Origin: JAGKXC01 sp964554385 | GTDB lineage: Bacteria > Bacteroidota > Bacteroidia > NS11-12g > UBA955 | Assembly: GCA_964554385.1 (NCBI GenBank) | Contig: CAZKOM010000022.1 | Coordinates: 1-27,176 of the forward strand | DNA length: 27,176 bases | Direction of reading: 5' to 3' | Shown: piece after piece, positions 1 to 8,508 of the stretch | Layout of the letters: each line of letters begins with the position of its first letter | Numbering within the stretch: position 1 is the first letter of the stretch | Notes under the pieces: model-generated | What the model was told of the DNA's origin: nothing | Seen by the model: only the letters and a program-made list of their open reading frames with translations | Database searches by the model: none | Translations under genes and position numbers: made by a program

Positions 1-1
1 G

Positions 2-1882
2 ATAGATTTGGGTACTACCAATAGCTTGGTAGCTTGGGTAAATCCTGCCAACGGCAATGCGGAGATTATTCAAGACCGATGGGGTGCTTTGGTGCCTTCC
101 ATTGTGGCCTTACCTCCGGGTGCTGAACCCGTAGTTGGAATAGAGGCCAAAGGTGGATTGGTGACCGATCCCCAGCGTACTATTTTTTCGGTGAAACGAT
201 TATTGGGAAGAAGTTATGCCGATGTACAATCCATTTCGGAGCATTTGGGGTACCGAATTATCGATGATAATAATGAGCAGTTGGTGCGCATTTTAGTGGA
301 TGGTAAATTTTATTCCCCTATTGAATTGAGTGCCATTATATTAAAACGATTGAAGGAAAAGGCCGAAGTGGAGTTGGATGCAGAAATTTCGGGGGCGGTG
401 ATTACGGTTCCGGCATATTTTAATGATAGTCAACGACAAGCAACCCGGGATGCTGCGAAAATTGCAGGATTACCGGTGTTGAGGATAATCAACGAACCTA
501 CGGCGGCCAGTTTAGCTTATGGGATTTCGGGAGATAGTTTGGCTAAAAATGTTTTGGTGTATGATTTGGGTGGTGGGACCTTTGATGTATCCATTTTAAG
601 TTTAGAAGATGGCGTATTTGAGGTATTGAGCACACACGGCGACACGGCATTGGGCGGTGATGATTTGGATAGGGCGATAATGGAGTTTTGGTTGCAACAG
701 AATCCAGCATTGAATGCGTTGTATAATCAGGCAGAATCGGCAACCATTCAATCGTTTCGATTGGCGGCTGAAAAAGCCAAACGCTATGTATGTAGTGACA
801 TGAGTAAAGAATATCGTGGAAAATTATGGTGGAATCCATCGTCTCGATTGTTTCAGGTTAGGGAAGAAAATTTGGAAGCGACGCCAACGGATGGTGCGCA
901 GGCGGTGGCTGAATTGTCGTTGAACTACACCCAATTGCTATCCTGTACCCAAGGAATTATCGAGAAAACACAGCAGTCTGTCAAGTTTGCGCTAAGAGAC
1001 GCGGGTTTATCGGCGGCGGACATACATGAAGTAGTTTTGGTTGGAGGTAGTACCCGATTCCCAAGAATTCAGCAATTTTTAATGGAGGAAATGGGTTTTA
1101 ACAAGGTGAATAATAACATAAACCCCGACGAAGTGGTGGCCTTAGGTGCGGCTATTGAAGCGGATGTATTGAGCGGAAATCGCAGCGATGTATTATTGTT
1201 GGATGTTACACCGTTAAGTTTAGGAATTGAAACGGCAGGTAAGTTGATGGATGTGCTGATTCCTCGAAATACCAAAATTCCATTTAAAGTAGCCAGGGAA
1301 TATACAACTTCGGTAGACGGACAAGTGAATATGCGTATTGCTGTTTTTCAGGGTGAACGGGAATTGGTGGACGAAAACCGGAAATTGGGTGAGTTTATTT
1401 TGAAGAATATTCCGGCCATGCCTGCTGGCTTCCCCAAAATTCAAGTAGCGTTTGTGTTGGATGCCAATGGGATGTTAACGGTAAAAGCCAAAGAATTACG
1501 CAGTGGAATCAGTCAGGATATCGAAATCAAACCGCAATATGGGTTATCAGACCAGGAAGTGGAGCAAATGTTGTTGGACGGGTTTGTACACGCCAAGGAA
1601 GATGTAGAAAAGCGAATGGTTCAAGAGGCGATCAACGAAGGGAAACAAATGGTGTATACGGCTGAGCGGTTTATTGAAAAAAATCATGTGATGTTAAGTG
1701 ATGAAGAAATGAATGGTACAAAGCAACGAATCAATGATTTACGTGGTCTTTTAGAAAATACGGATTCGGACCGAAACGCAATATTGGATGCGGTTACTCG
1801 TTTAAATGATTACACGCGTCCATTTGCCGAGCGATTGATGGATCAAGCCATCGCCGTAGCTTTAAAAGGGAAAACCATATAA
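2..1882 (+). CDS. hscA: Fe-S cluster assembly chaperone HscA (Hsp70 family), 5' end cut by window
   Basis: An Hsp70-type ATPase whose first residues lie outside the window; the frame enters as IDLGTTNS, the phosphate-1 loop. Visible motifs are DLGGGTFDVSI (phosphate 2), VVLVGGSTRFP (adenosine loop), and a substrate-binding domain starting near LLDVTPLSLGIET. The protein ends AERLMDQAIAVALKGKTI, resembling the end of E. coli HscA (RRMDQSVRRALKG). It also has SVKRLLGRSYADVQ and the PAMPAGFPKI stretch, which fit HscA better than DnaK. About 626 residues are present, close to the family's usual ~616-620, so only some 10-20 N-terminal residues are missing. HscA works with HscB to move Fe-S clusters from the scaffold IscU to target proteins in the cytoplasm. 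No isc partner gene is visible here. An unusual stand-alone DnaK paralogue is the alternative. Confidence 0.88.
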   Translation: MDLGTTNSLVAWVNPANGNAEIIQDRWGALVPSIVALPPGAEPVVGIEAKGGLVTDPQRTIFSVKRLLGRSYADVQSISEHLGYRIIDDNNEQLVRILVDGKFYSPIELSAIILKRLKEKAEVELDAEISGAVITVPAYFNDSQRQATRDAAKIAGLPVLRIINEPTAASLAYGISGDSLAKNVLVYDLGGGTFDVSILSLEDGVFEVLSTHGDTALGGDDLDRAIMEFWLQQNPALNALYNQAESATIQSFRLAAEKAKRYVCSDMSKEYRGKLWWNPSSRLFQVREENLEATPTDGAQAVAELSLNYTQLLSCTQGIIEKTQQSVKFALRDAGLSAADIHEVVLVGGSTRFPRIQQFLMEEMGFNKVNNNINPDEVVALGAAIEADVLSGNRSDVLLLDVTPLSLGIETAGKLMDVLIPRNTKIPFKVAREYTTSVDGQVNMRIAVFQGERELVDENRKLGEFILKNIPAMPAGFPKIQVAFVLDANGMLTVKAKELRSGISQDIEIKPQYGLSDQEVEQMLLDGFVHAKEDVEKRMVQEAINEGKQMVYTAERFIEKNHVMLSDEEMNGTKQRINDLRGLLENTDSDRNAILDAVTRLNDYTRPFAERLMDQAIAVALKGKTI

Positions 1883-1915
1883 AACAGAAATTCAATTACA
1901 TACGTTACTTTGGTT

Positions 1916-2729
1916 ATGAAAACGAACTCAAACACTAAGACGGTCGCAGCAGGGATTTTTCCCAAGGCTGCACGATTGGGCTTGTTGAAATTGGGGGTGT
2001 TGGTATTTATTTTATTTTTTGGGGTTGTGTTACATGCCCAGCAGGTGGATGGATCGAATGCCGATGAGGAGTGGCGAAATCCAACCAATTATGGATTGAA
2101 AATGGGATTAGCCGTGAATAGTTTTATTGCCGGCGAACTACAAAATCCTAGACCTTCAGTGGGTTTTATGACGGGCGTGTATATTGAACGTCCCGATAAA
2201 AGAAAATCCAATTGGGGTTGGCAAACCGGTATGGATTTACGGTTGCGAGGAGGGAATTTTGCCAATCCAAGGATATTGGATAGTGTTTCTAATTCGGCGT
2301 ATTCGCAAATTGGGTTGGTAACCATGGATTTTCCGTTGTTAGNNNNNNNNNNACGAAAAGAAGAGAAATATCCAATTTGGGTTACAACCATCGTTGTTAT
2401 TGCAATCCAAACTATACGTTGGGCCAAACAAGGAGCCGTTTTATAAAGACGTTTATTTGCGTTCATGGCAGAACCTGCCGTTTACGCGTTTTGATGTGCA
2501 GGGTGTTGTTGGCTACCAATTTCGAGGGTACGCAATGGGGTACAATGTGAATATTAAGTGTTCGGTGTTGAACATGAATCCTGTATCCGATAATAGTTCC
2601 GACATGGGGGGTAGACGATTTAAATTACCGGAGGTGGATGGACAAGGACAGCCTGCGGGGGTATTGCCAGTGACGGGAACCGGCAAATTTATTGGAACGT
2701 GGTCTTTGGAGTTTTGCATGGTGTTTTGA
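1916..2729 (+). CDS. Outer-membrane beta-barrel (PorT-like) protein, interrupted by assembly gap
   Basis: I join two reading-frame pieces on either side of the Ns. The N-terminal half starts at ATG 1916, preferred over the in-frame TTG at 1910. It has a basic n-region, a hydrophobic core (LGVLVFILFFGVVLHAQQ) and a likely cut after LHA. After the gap the frame resumes at about 2355 with EKKRNIQFGLQPSLLLQSK and YVGPNKEP and ends at TGA 2727-2729. Alternating hydrophobic and aromatic residues (DVQGVVGYQFRGYAMGYNVN, then GTWSLEFCMVF at the end) look like barrel strands of the Bacteroidota outer_membrane_beta-barrel/PorT family, and total length would be about 270 residues. The frame shifts by one base across the ten Ns, so the gene is probably intact in the organism. 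Function beyond an outer-membrane location is unknown. It lies 33 bp after hscA. Confidence 0.7.
2343..2352. other. Assembly gap (10 Ns)
   Basis: Ten consecutive Ns. The coding frame on the left has codons starting at positions equal to 2 mod 3, and on the right at 0 mod 3. An in-frame protein therefore needs a true gap length divisible by 3, and ten is not. Confidence 0.95.
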
Positions 2730-2891
2730 TACCTGAGTTGGTTGTTGCACCTATGCGTTGAAATTGCATTTGATGTTGTTTGATTTCGGATATGTTGGGA
2801 GCTTTTATTGATGTTACTGCAGTAGTTCATGGATCTTGTGGTTATTAAGCTGGGGTTTTTTAGTGTTTTCAGCGGTTAATTCCCTTTTAAT

Positions 2892-2899
2892 TATCTTTG
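2892..2899 (+). promoter_or_regulatory. Putative -7 promoter element of mtaB
   Basis: TATCTTTG matches the Bacteroidota -7 consensus TAnnTTTG and ends 14 bases before the mtaB ATG. A perfect -33 TTTG is absent; TTTC sits 21 bases upstream. The predicted leader is very short, and no Shine-Dalgarno sequence is seen, as is normal for this phylum. Confidence 0.5.
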
Positions 2900-2913
2900 C
2901 ATTTTAATTTCTT

Positions 2914-4242
2914 ATGTCGAATACCGTTGCTTTCTACACCTTAGGGTGCAAATTAAACTTTGCAGAGAGCAGTGCTATTGGTCAACAGATGATTCAGGGA
3001 GGATTCCAAAAAGTGGAATTTCAAGAATCGGCGGATGTGTATGTAATTAATACGTGTTCGGTTACGGATCATGCCGATCGGAAATGCAAAAAAGTGGTTC
3101 GGGAAGCATTGAAACAAAATCCCGAGGCCTACATTGTAGTTATTGGTTGTTATGCACAATTAAAACCCCAAGAAATTGCAGGCATTCCGGGAGTGGATAT
3201 GGTGTTAGGAGCGGCAGAGAAATTTCAATTGTTGGATCATTTGCATGGATTGGTAAAAGAGCCAAAAGCCAGGGTTTACAATGCACCAATTAAGGAGGTG
3301 AATCAATTTGTGCCTGGATTTAGCACCGGAGATAGAACCCGTGTATTTTTAAAAGTTCAAGATGGCTGTGATTATTTTTGCAGTTTTTGCACTATTCCCT
3401 TGGCTCGGGGAGCGAGCAGAAGTGGATCGGTGGAAGAGACCGTAGCTTTGGTGAAGAAGGCAGCGGAAACTGGAGCTAAAGAAGTAGTGTTAACCGGGGT
3501 GAACTTGGGCGATTTTGGTGCGGGTACTGGAGAGAACTTCTACGACTTGGTGCAGGCCATCGATGGAATTGATGGGATTGAGCGTTTCCGAATATCAAGC
3601 ATCGAACCCAATTTGCTAACCAACGAAATCATCGAATTTGTATCCCAAAGCAACAAATTTGTTCCGCACTTTCATATTCCCTTACAAAGTGGAAATAATG
3701 AAATTTTGAGTCGGATGCGCCGACGTTACCAGCGGGAATTGTATGCAGATCGGATTGGATATATTAAATCGTTGATGCCGCATTGCGGAATAGGAGTGGA
3801 TGTGATTGTGGGTTTTCCGGGCGAAACGGAGGAGCATTTTTTAGATACATACACTTTTATTAACGAGTTGGATGTGAGTTACTTGCATGTTTTTCCTTAC
3901 AGTGAGCGCGCCAATACCACCGCCAAAAAAATGAAAGAGGTGGTCCCAGTGAAGGTGAGAATGGAGCGCGGTGAGCGTTTGCGTGGATTAAGCGAAAAAA
4001 AACGCATGCATTTTTACCGAGAACATTTGGGCACTCAACGAGTTGTATTGTTTGAAGAGGAAGAAAAGAATGGTTGGATGTTTGGGTTTACAGACAACTA
4101 CATTAAGGTGGGAACGCCTTATGATCCCTTGTTGGTGAATACGTTGGTATTATCGGAATTATCGGAAATTACCCCCGAAGGTTGGGTATCGGGCACCTTG
4201 GATTACGCAGGAGTTACACGGAGTACGGTTTCTGTGTTGTAA
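2914..4242 (+). CDS. mtaB: tRNA (N6-L-threonylcarbamoyladenosine(37)-C2)-methylthiotransferase
   Basis: A radical-SAM methylthiotransferase that converts t6A37 to ms2t6A37 in ANN-decoding tRNAs. The N-terminal UPF0004 domain carries the three cysteines for the auxiliary 4Fe-4S cluster (C12 in TLGCK, C48 in INTCS, C79 in IGCY). The radical-SAM cluster is C152-x3-C156-x2-C159 (GCDYFCSFC). The motifs LTGVNLGDFG, RISSIEPN and HIPLQSG are typical of MtaB rather than MiaB or RimO. The C-terminal TRAM-like segment covers roughly residues 375-442. At 442 residues it is normal size. It is followed after nine bases by the Lgt-like gene, so the two are probably co-transcribed. Confidence 0.93.
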   Translation: MSNTVAFYTLGCKLNFAESSAIGQQMIQGGFQKVEFQESADVYVINTCSVTDHADRKCKKVVREALKQNPEAYIVVIGCYAQLKPQEIAGIPGVDMVLGAAEKFQLLDHLHGLVKEPKARVYNAPIKEVNQFVPGFSTGDRTRVFLKVQDGCDYFCSFCTIPLARGASRSGSVEETVALVKKAAETGAKEVVLTGVNLGDFGAGTGENFYDLVQAIDGIDGIERFRISSIEPNLLTNEIIEFVSQSNKFVPHFHIPLQSGNNEILSRMRRRYQRELYADRIGYIKSLMPHCGIGVDVIVGFPGETEEHFLDTYTFINELDVSYLHVFPYSERANTTAKKMKEVVPVKVRMERGERLRGLSEKKRMHFYREHLGTQRVVLFEEEEKNGWMFGFTDNYIKVGTPYDPLLVNTLVLSELSEITPEGWVSGTLDYAGVTRSTVSVL

Positions 4243-4251
4243 TTTGCACCT

Positions 4252-6027
4252 GTGTTTGCAACCATTTATCATTTTGTTTATTACCTAACGGGGTTACAAC
4301 TGCCATTTTTGAAGGTAGTAAATACCTTCGGATTTTTTGTGGCGTTGTCCATTGGTGCTGCCTACTGGGCTATCAAGCAGGAATTTGATCGTAAAACGGT
4401 ACAGGGTGTATTCCCTAAAGTTTCTATGGAAAATAACCAGGGAAAGCCTATGGCTAAGAGCGAATACGTGATCAACGGGTTGATGTCGTTTATTTTCGGC
4501 TATAAAATTTTGTATTTATTGGTTGAAGCGAGCAGTAATTCTAGATTTTCGCCGCCAGAACATGTGTTCACTCTCGAAGGGAATTGGTTGTTGGGATTGG
4601 GGGTGATGGGTTGGTCTGTTTGGAGTACCTGGAAAAAGGACAAGGAACAGCGTGCCATGCCGAGGGTGGATGAATTGGTTCAAATGCCAGCGGGAGCGCT
4701 GATGGGATCGGTTACGATGGTGGCATTGGCCAGTGGTTTTTTAGGCGCTAAATTATTTCACTTGGTGGAAAATTGGGAGGTGTTTATGCGGGGTTTGGAA
4801 GAAGAAGGATTGTTGGGGATGATGATGACACAAGGCGGTTGGACGTTTTACGGTGGATTGATTTGCGGTGGAGCCGGGGTATTGTTATATAGTAGATCGC
4901 AGGGGTTGCCTTGGAAATCGGTCTTGGATGCTGGCGGACCGGGGATGATGTTAAGCTATGGAATCGGCCGATTTGGCTGTCATTTTTCTGGCGATGGCGA
5001 TTGGGGGATTGCCAATTTGAGTCCAAATCCGGGTTTACCCGATTGGGCTTGGGCTTATAAATATCCGAATAACGTATTGGGACGGGAAGCGGGACCCGAT
5101 ATGGAGTACATTCCGGGTTCTTTGGATGAATATGCCTATCAATTGTCTACGCCTGTATATCCAACCCCGTTGTACGAAGCATTGATGGCCATGGGGTTGT
5201 TTGCGATTTTGTGGTTTTGGGGAAGAAAACAGGCTTGGAAACCGGGTAGATTGTTTGCGATGTACATGATTTTCGCCGGATTAGAACGCTTTGTCATCGA
5301 ATTGATACGCGAACATGGGGATAGTTTATATAGATTAGGGGGTATGGTATTTTCTCAGGCACAAATGATTTCTTTGGTATTGATCTTGGTGGGGTCGGTT
5401 GGATTTATTGTATTGGGCAAGAAAGGAATTGGCGGGAAGGTGGCGGCCATTGTGTTGTTGGGGCTGGGTATGTTGGGGGATGTGGGAGCACAGACCAAGA
5501 TTGTGTTGCCCGAAGCGCCAACGGTTTCGAAATTAGGGGATGGTAAAAATCCACCCGATACCTTGGTGGTGGAGGATTTTCAGCGAATGGATCCCATATT
5601 GATTACCACCAGCATGGACGAAGACAAGAAGCAGGCGTATTTAACACTGAAGCGACGGGTAAAGAAGACCTTGCCGTATGCCAAGATGGCGGCGTTGAAG
5701 ATGAAGGCGATGGAGGATAAATTGAATACGATTACCGATAAGAAGGCCAAGAAGAAATATATAAAAGAGTGTGAGGCGAGTTTGAAGGAGATGTATATGG
5801 ATCAATTGAAGAATTTAACGATTGGGGAGGGGCAGGTGTTGATGAAGTTGTTGCATAGGGAAACGGGCAAGACGAGTTGGGCGATCATGAAGAATTACCG
5901 AGGTACGGGGGAGGCATTGTTTTGGCAAGCTTTCGGGAGTATATACGGACACGATTTAAAGGTGGAATACGATCCGATAATTGATTATCAGATTGAAAAT
6001 ATTATCCGCGTTGAGCATTTGGAGTGA
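4252..6027 (+). CDS. lgt: Lgt-like prolipoprotein diacylglyceryl transferase fused to DUF4294 domain
   Basis: Residues 1 to about 390 form a polytopic membrane protein of the Lgt family. The family moves diacylglycerol from phosphatidylglycerol to the lipobox cysteine of prolipoproteins. Matching motifs are TFYGGLICGG, GIGRFGCHFSGDGDWG, YPTPLYEAL and ERFVIELIRE. R240 aligns with E. coli R143, but Y200 stands where E. coli has H103 and C243 where it has N146; both lie at the expected 40-residue spacing. The start is GTG 4252, because the first helix (NTFGFFVALSIGAAYWAI) lies upstream of any ATG. Residues about 395-413 read like a signal peptide, and residues about 415-591 match DUF4294 (LTIGEGQVLMKLLHRETGKT, FWQAFGSIYGHDLKVEYDP). 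DUF4294 has no known role. Lgt alone is usually about 270-390 residues. I am sure of the family and of the fused frame, less sure of enzymatic activity. Confidence 0.85.
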   Translation: MFATIYHFVYYLTGLQLPFLKVVNTFGFFVALSIGAAYWAIKQEFDRKTVQGVFPKVSMENNQGKPMAKSEYVINGLMSFIFGYKILYLLVEASSNSRFSPPEHVFTLEGNWLLGLGVMGWSVWSTWKKDKEQRAMPRVDELVQMPAGALMGSVTMVALASGFLGAKLFHLVENWEVFMRGLEEEGLLGMMMTQGGWTFYGGLICGGAGVLLYSRSQGLPWKSVLDAGGPGMMLSYGIGRFGCHFSGDGDWGIANLSPNPGLPDWAWAYKYPNNVLGREAGPDMEYIPGSLDEYAYQLSTPVYPTPLYEALMAMGLFAILWFWGRKQAWKPGRLFAMYMIFAGLERFVIELIREHGDSLYRLGGMVFSQAQMISLVLILVGSVGFIVLGKKGIGGKVAAIVLLGLGMLGDVGAQTKIVLPEAPTVSKLGDGKNPPDTLVVEDFQRMDPILITTSMDEDKKQAYLTLKRRVKKTLPYAKMAALKMKAMEDKLNTITDKKAKKKYIKECEASLKEMYMDQLKNLTIGEGQVLMKLLHRETGKTSWAIMKNYRGTGEALFWQAFGSIYGHDLKVEYDPIIDYQIENIIRVEHLE

Positions 6028-6063
6028 GGGTGGATGCGGAGCTCAACGGAGAACTGTTGATTA

Positions 6064-7041
6064 CTAGTATTTAGGATTTTTACGCAGCAGAATAATAAAA
6101 ACGATGGGAGCGCCAACGAGGGAGAGGACTGCGTTGAGGGGTAGGGAGAAGTCGGGGATGGCGTAATGGGCTAGGAAATCGGCGCCAACGGTAAGGGCGA
6201 TGCCAGCGAGGGCGGTGATCCAAAGTGTTTTTTCGTGGGCGTCTGTACGTAGGAGGGTTCTTGCGGCGTGCGGTGCTAGGATACCAACAAAAGAGATGGG
6301 TCCACAATACGCGGTGCATAGGGCGGCCATAGCGGCCGCGCCCGCGATCAGCGCGGCGCGGATGCCGGTCAAACTGCTGCCAGCACTCTGTACATAAATA
6401 TCACCCAGTAAATAATTATTAAACTTGTATCGGCCGGCATAGAGGATACATCCTCCCGCTATGGCCGCCCCACCCAAAGGCCATAACTGTGAAGCTTGCA
6501 ATCGGTCGAAACTCCCCATGTTCCACAGTACAAAAAATTTCAATTGACGTGCCTCGCCCCACTGTTGTAAAATATCCACCGCCGCACCAAAAAAATATCC
6601 CAAAATCAATCCCGCCAACAATAAACTGTTGATGTCTTTCCAAACCCGGTAGAGCTGCCATTGAACCATCATCACCAATCCTGCACCCAACAATGCCGCT
6701 ACCGGTAAACTGGGCACCGCCCAGCCGGTGCTATCCGGAAACAACGCATACCCCAAAAACGTAACCAACGCGATTCCAAACGAAGCTCCGGGCGTGATAC
6801 CAATCAAAAACGGTCCCGCCAACGGATTGCGAAACAACGTTTGCATCATCAACCCGCTCCACGATAACAACACCCCCGCCAAAACCGCACCCAACACCCT
6901 CGGCAAACGGAACTCATAAAAAATTTCAGAATCCAACCATTCCCCCAAGCCAACACCCTCTCCGCGGTCCCAAGTCATATCCACCACCACCGTTCCCAAC
7001 AGTAACAACAAAAAGACAATTAAGAGCAGCTTATTTTTCAT
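6064..7041 (-). CDS. FecCD-family ABC transporter permease (iron-chelate or cobalamin type)
   Basis: A 325-residue inner-membrane permease of the BtuC/FecCD/FhuB family, with about nine or ten hydrophobic segments. Diagnostic motifs are LPRVLGAVLAGVLLSWSGLMMQ near residue 50, RNPLAGPFLIGITPGASFG near 70-90, and CGPISFVGILAPHAARTLL near 245-265; the last is the signature next to the ATPase-coupling loop. It would form the channel for a siderophore, heme or vitamin B12 taken from the lipoprotein encoded 208 bases upstream on the same strand. No FecE/BtuD-type ATPase gene is visible, so that subunit must be elsewhere. It converges with the Lgt fusion gene, with 36 bases between them. The substrate cannot be told from sequence alone. 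Confidence 0.9.
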   Translation of the reverse strand: MKNKLLLIVFLLLLLGTVVVDMTWDRGEGVGLGEWLDSEIFYEFRLPRVLGAVLAGVLLSWSGLMMQTLFRNPLAGPFLIGITPGASFGIALVTFLGYALFPDSTGWAVPSLPVAALLGAGLVMMVQWQLYRVWKDINSLLLAGLILGYFFGAAVDILQQWGEARQLKFFVLWNMGSFDRLQASQLWPLGGAAIAGGCILYAGRYKFNNYLLGDIYVQSAGSSLTGIRAALIAGAAAMAALCTAYCGPISFVGILAPHAARTLLRTDAHEKTLWITALAGIALTVGADFLAHYAIPDFSLPLNAVLSLVGAPIVFIILLRKNPKY

Positions 7042-7249
7042 GGGGTAAGTGATAATGATTTACAGATTTTCAACTATTTGGTTTTCATTGGGTTAACAAT
7101 ATCGAGTTTGCTGTTTTTTGCACTTAGTGATCTTCACGAATGAGCGATGTAACTTTACTTCTTTTTTAACTGTTTTAATTCCAAGTGGTTACCCGTGTTC
7201 AATGTGCGGTTTTGTACACTCGCTGTGAACTTTCACGGTAGACATCACC
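7042..7249 (-). other. Intergenic stretch between binding-protein and permease genes
   Basis: These 208 bases separate two same-strand transporter genes. I see no open frame, tRNA, TAnnTTTG element on the minus strand or strong terminator. A short near-palindrome (GTGAACTTTCAC, 7225-7236) is present but is too tight to be a convincing hairpin. Confidence 0.4.
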
Positions 7250-8425
7250 TCACTTAAAGGCATTGCGGTAGTAGTGCAGTTGCTGGGATTTCCCCGCATC
7301 CGGCATTTCATTAATAATCGTAATTAAATCCGCTAATACCTCGTTACAATACATGTTCCCCCGATCCCAATAGGGATTTCGGAAGTTGTTTTTTACCGAA
7401 TTGTAGTGGTACACGTGCTTGTCTTTAAATGCTTTAATGGAACCTACAGACGGATTATCCAACTCCAACTGTTTTGCATTGTTATACATGTCCGTATTGA
7501 TCCAAATGGATGCATTTTTTACCATCCCAATTGCCTTTTCCATCGACATCGTAGCCATCGATTTATCCTTATCTAACGCAATCAACTCCGCACCCGCATC
7601 GGCCACCATCGTGTACAATAAATCCGATTTTACCGGCATAAACCACGAGCCGTTGGGGTAGGGAACATTCGCCGCTACCGTAATAACTTCCTCGCGATCT
7701 GCGGCCTTCGCCTGCTCCGCCAACTTCAAGTAATCCGTTTTTATTGCTGAAAACAACGATTCTGCCTTACTCACATTTCCCGTAATCCATCCGAAAGCCA
7801 AAATCCACTCGCTTCTGCCCAATGGGTGGTTTTCTAACCAATTCTGACACCAAATAAAAGGAATTTGCTTTTTGGTCATGCCCTCAGCAAACTCCTGATC
7901 ATCCGGTGTTGTCCAATAGCCAATCACTACATCGGGTTTAACGCTTTTTAACTTTTCGGGCAGCAACCTACCGGATTTGCTGTAAACTTCCAGTTTTTTA
8001 TATGCATCAGCAATGCCAGATTCGCTAATGTCTTTGCCTTCTGCTGCCGGTTGTAACCATACAGGATGACCGATATAATCTAAATTATCCACCCCCACAA
8101 TTCTTCCCGCCACCCCCAATTCGGTTAGCATAAAACTATACGGAGCGGCCAACGAAACAATACGATTTCGGTTACTAATTTTTCGATATCCAGCCACCGA
8201 ATCGCTTTCGCCCCAAAAAAACTTACCCAATACCGAACTGTCGTTGTTATAAACCTCCAAAAACGAATCTTTCCCTGCTGTGCCCAGTTTAAATAGGCTG
8301 GCATAGTCGTTCTTTTTCCACACGATGTTAGTGACTGCATCGTTTTTTACTGATTTTCCGCAGGACGAAACCAAAGAAATTACCGCGGTAATCGCTGCAA
8401 AGGTTAATAAATTCGATGTTTTCAT
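7250..8425 (-). CDS. Lipoprotein substrate-binding protein of a metal-chelate/cobalamin ABC transporter
   Basis: A 391-residue periplasmic binding protein of the helical-backbone (FecB/BtuF, class III) type. The N-terminus has a signal peptide with the lipobox LVSSC, so C22 should be lipidated and anchored. Typical segments are RIVSLAAPYSFMLTELGVAGRIVGVDN (first lobe), LKSVKPDVVIGYWT, and WILAFGWITGNVSKAESLF, where many homologues have an E-W...LG-x-GK pattern. It probably captures an iron chelate, heme or corrinoid and hands it to the FecCD permease downstream on the same strand. The gene is divergent from the DivIC-like gene, 83 bases away. I saw no cobalamin riboswitch-like region and no Fur box I would trust. 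Confidence 0.85.
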   Translation of the reverse strand: MKTSNLLTFAAITAVISLVSSCGKSVKNDAVTNIVWKKNDYASLFKLGTAGKDSFLEVYNNDSSVLGKFFWGESDSVAGYRKISNRNRIVSLAAPYSFMLTELGVAGRIVGVDNLDYIGHPVWLQPAAEGKDISESGIADAYKKLEVYSKSGRLLPEKLKSVKPDVVIGYWTTPDDQEFAEGMTKKQIPFIWCQNWLENHPLGRSEWILAFGWITGNVSKAESLFSAIKTDYLKLAEQAKAADREEVITVAANVPYPNGSWFMPVKSDLLYTMVADAGAELIALDKDKSMATMSMEKAIGMVKNASIWINTDMYNNAKQLELDNPSVGSIKAFKDKHVYHYNSVKNNFRNPYWDRGNMYCNEVLADLITIINEMPDAGKSQQLHYYRNAFK

Positions 8426-8508
8426 ATTTGGCTGTAAAATTAGACCAAAATATCAAACAGCCGTTAACGAGGTTTGTTTGCTTGCCGAAAAGGTATGAAC
8501 TTAGTACC

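Noticed and set aside
2730..2913. Possible tRNA or gene remnant in the 184-base spacer before mtaB
   Set aside because: No cloverleaf, CCA end or domain-like frame could be found; it appears to be plain spacer with the mtaB promoter.
7222..7238. Near-palindrome GTGAACTTTCAC between the transporter genes
   Set aside because: The loop would be only two bases, part of the extension needs G-U pairs, and there is no T tract; not convincing as a terminator or operator.
8424..8462. Inverted repeats (ATATTTGG/CCAAAATAT and GGCTGT/ACAGCC) between the binding-protein and DivIC-like genes
   Set aside because: Short and imperfect in an AT-rich divergent spacer; could be an operator, but nothing sets it above chance.
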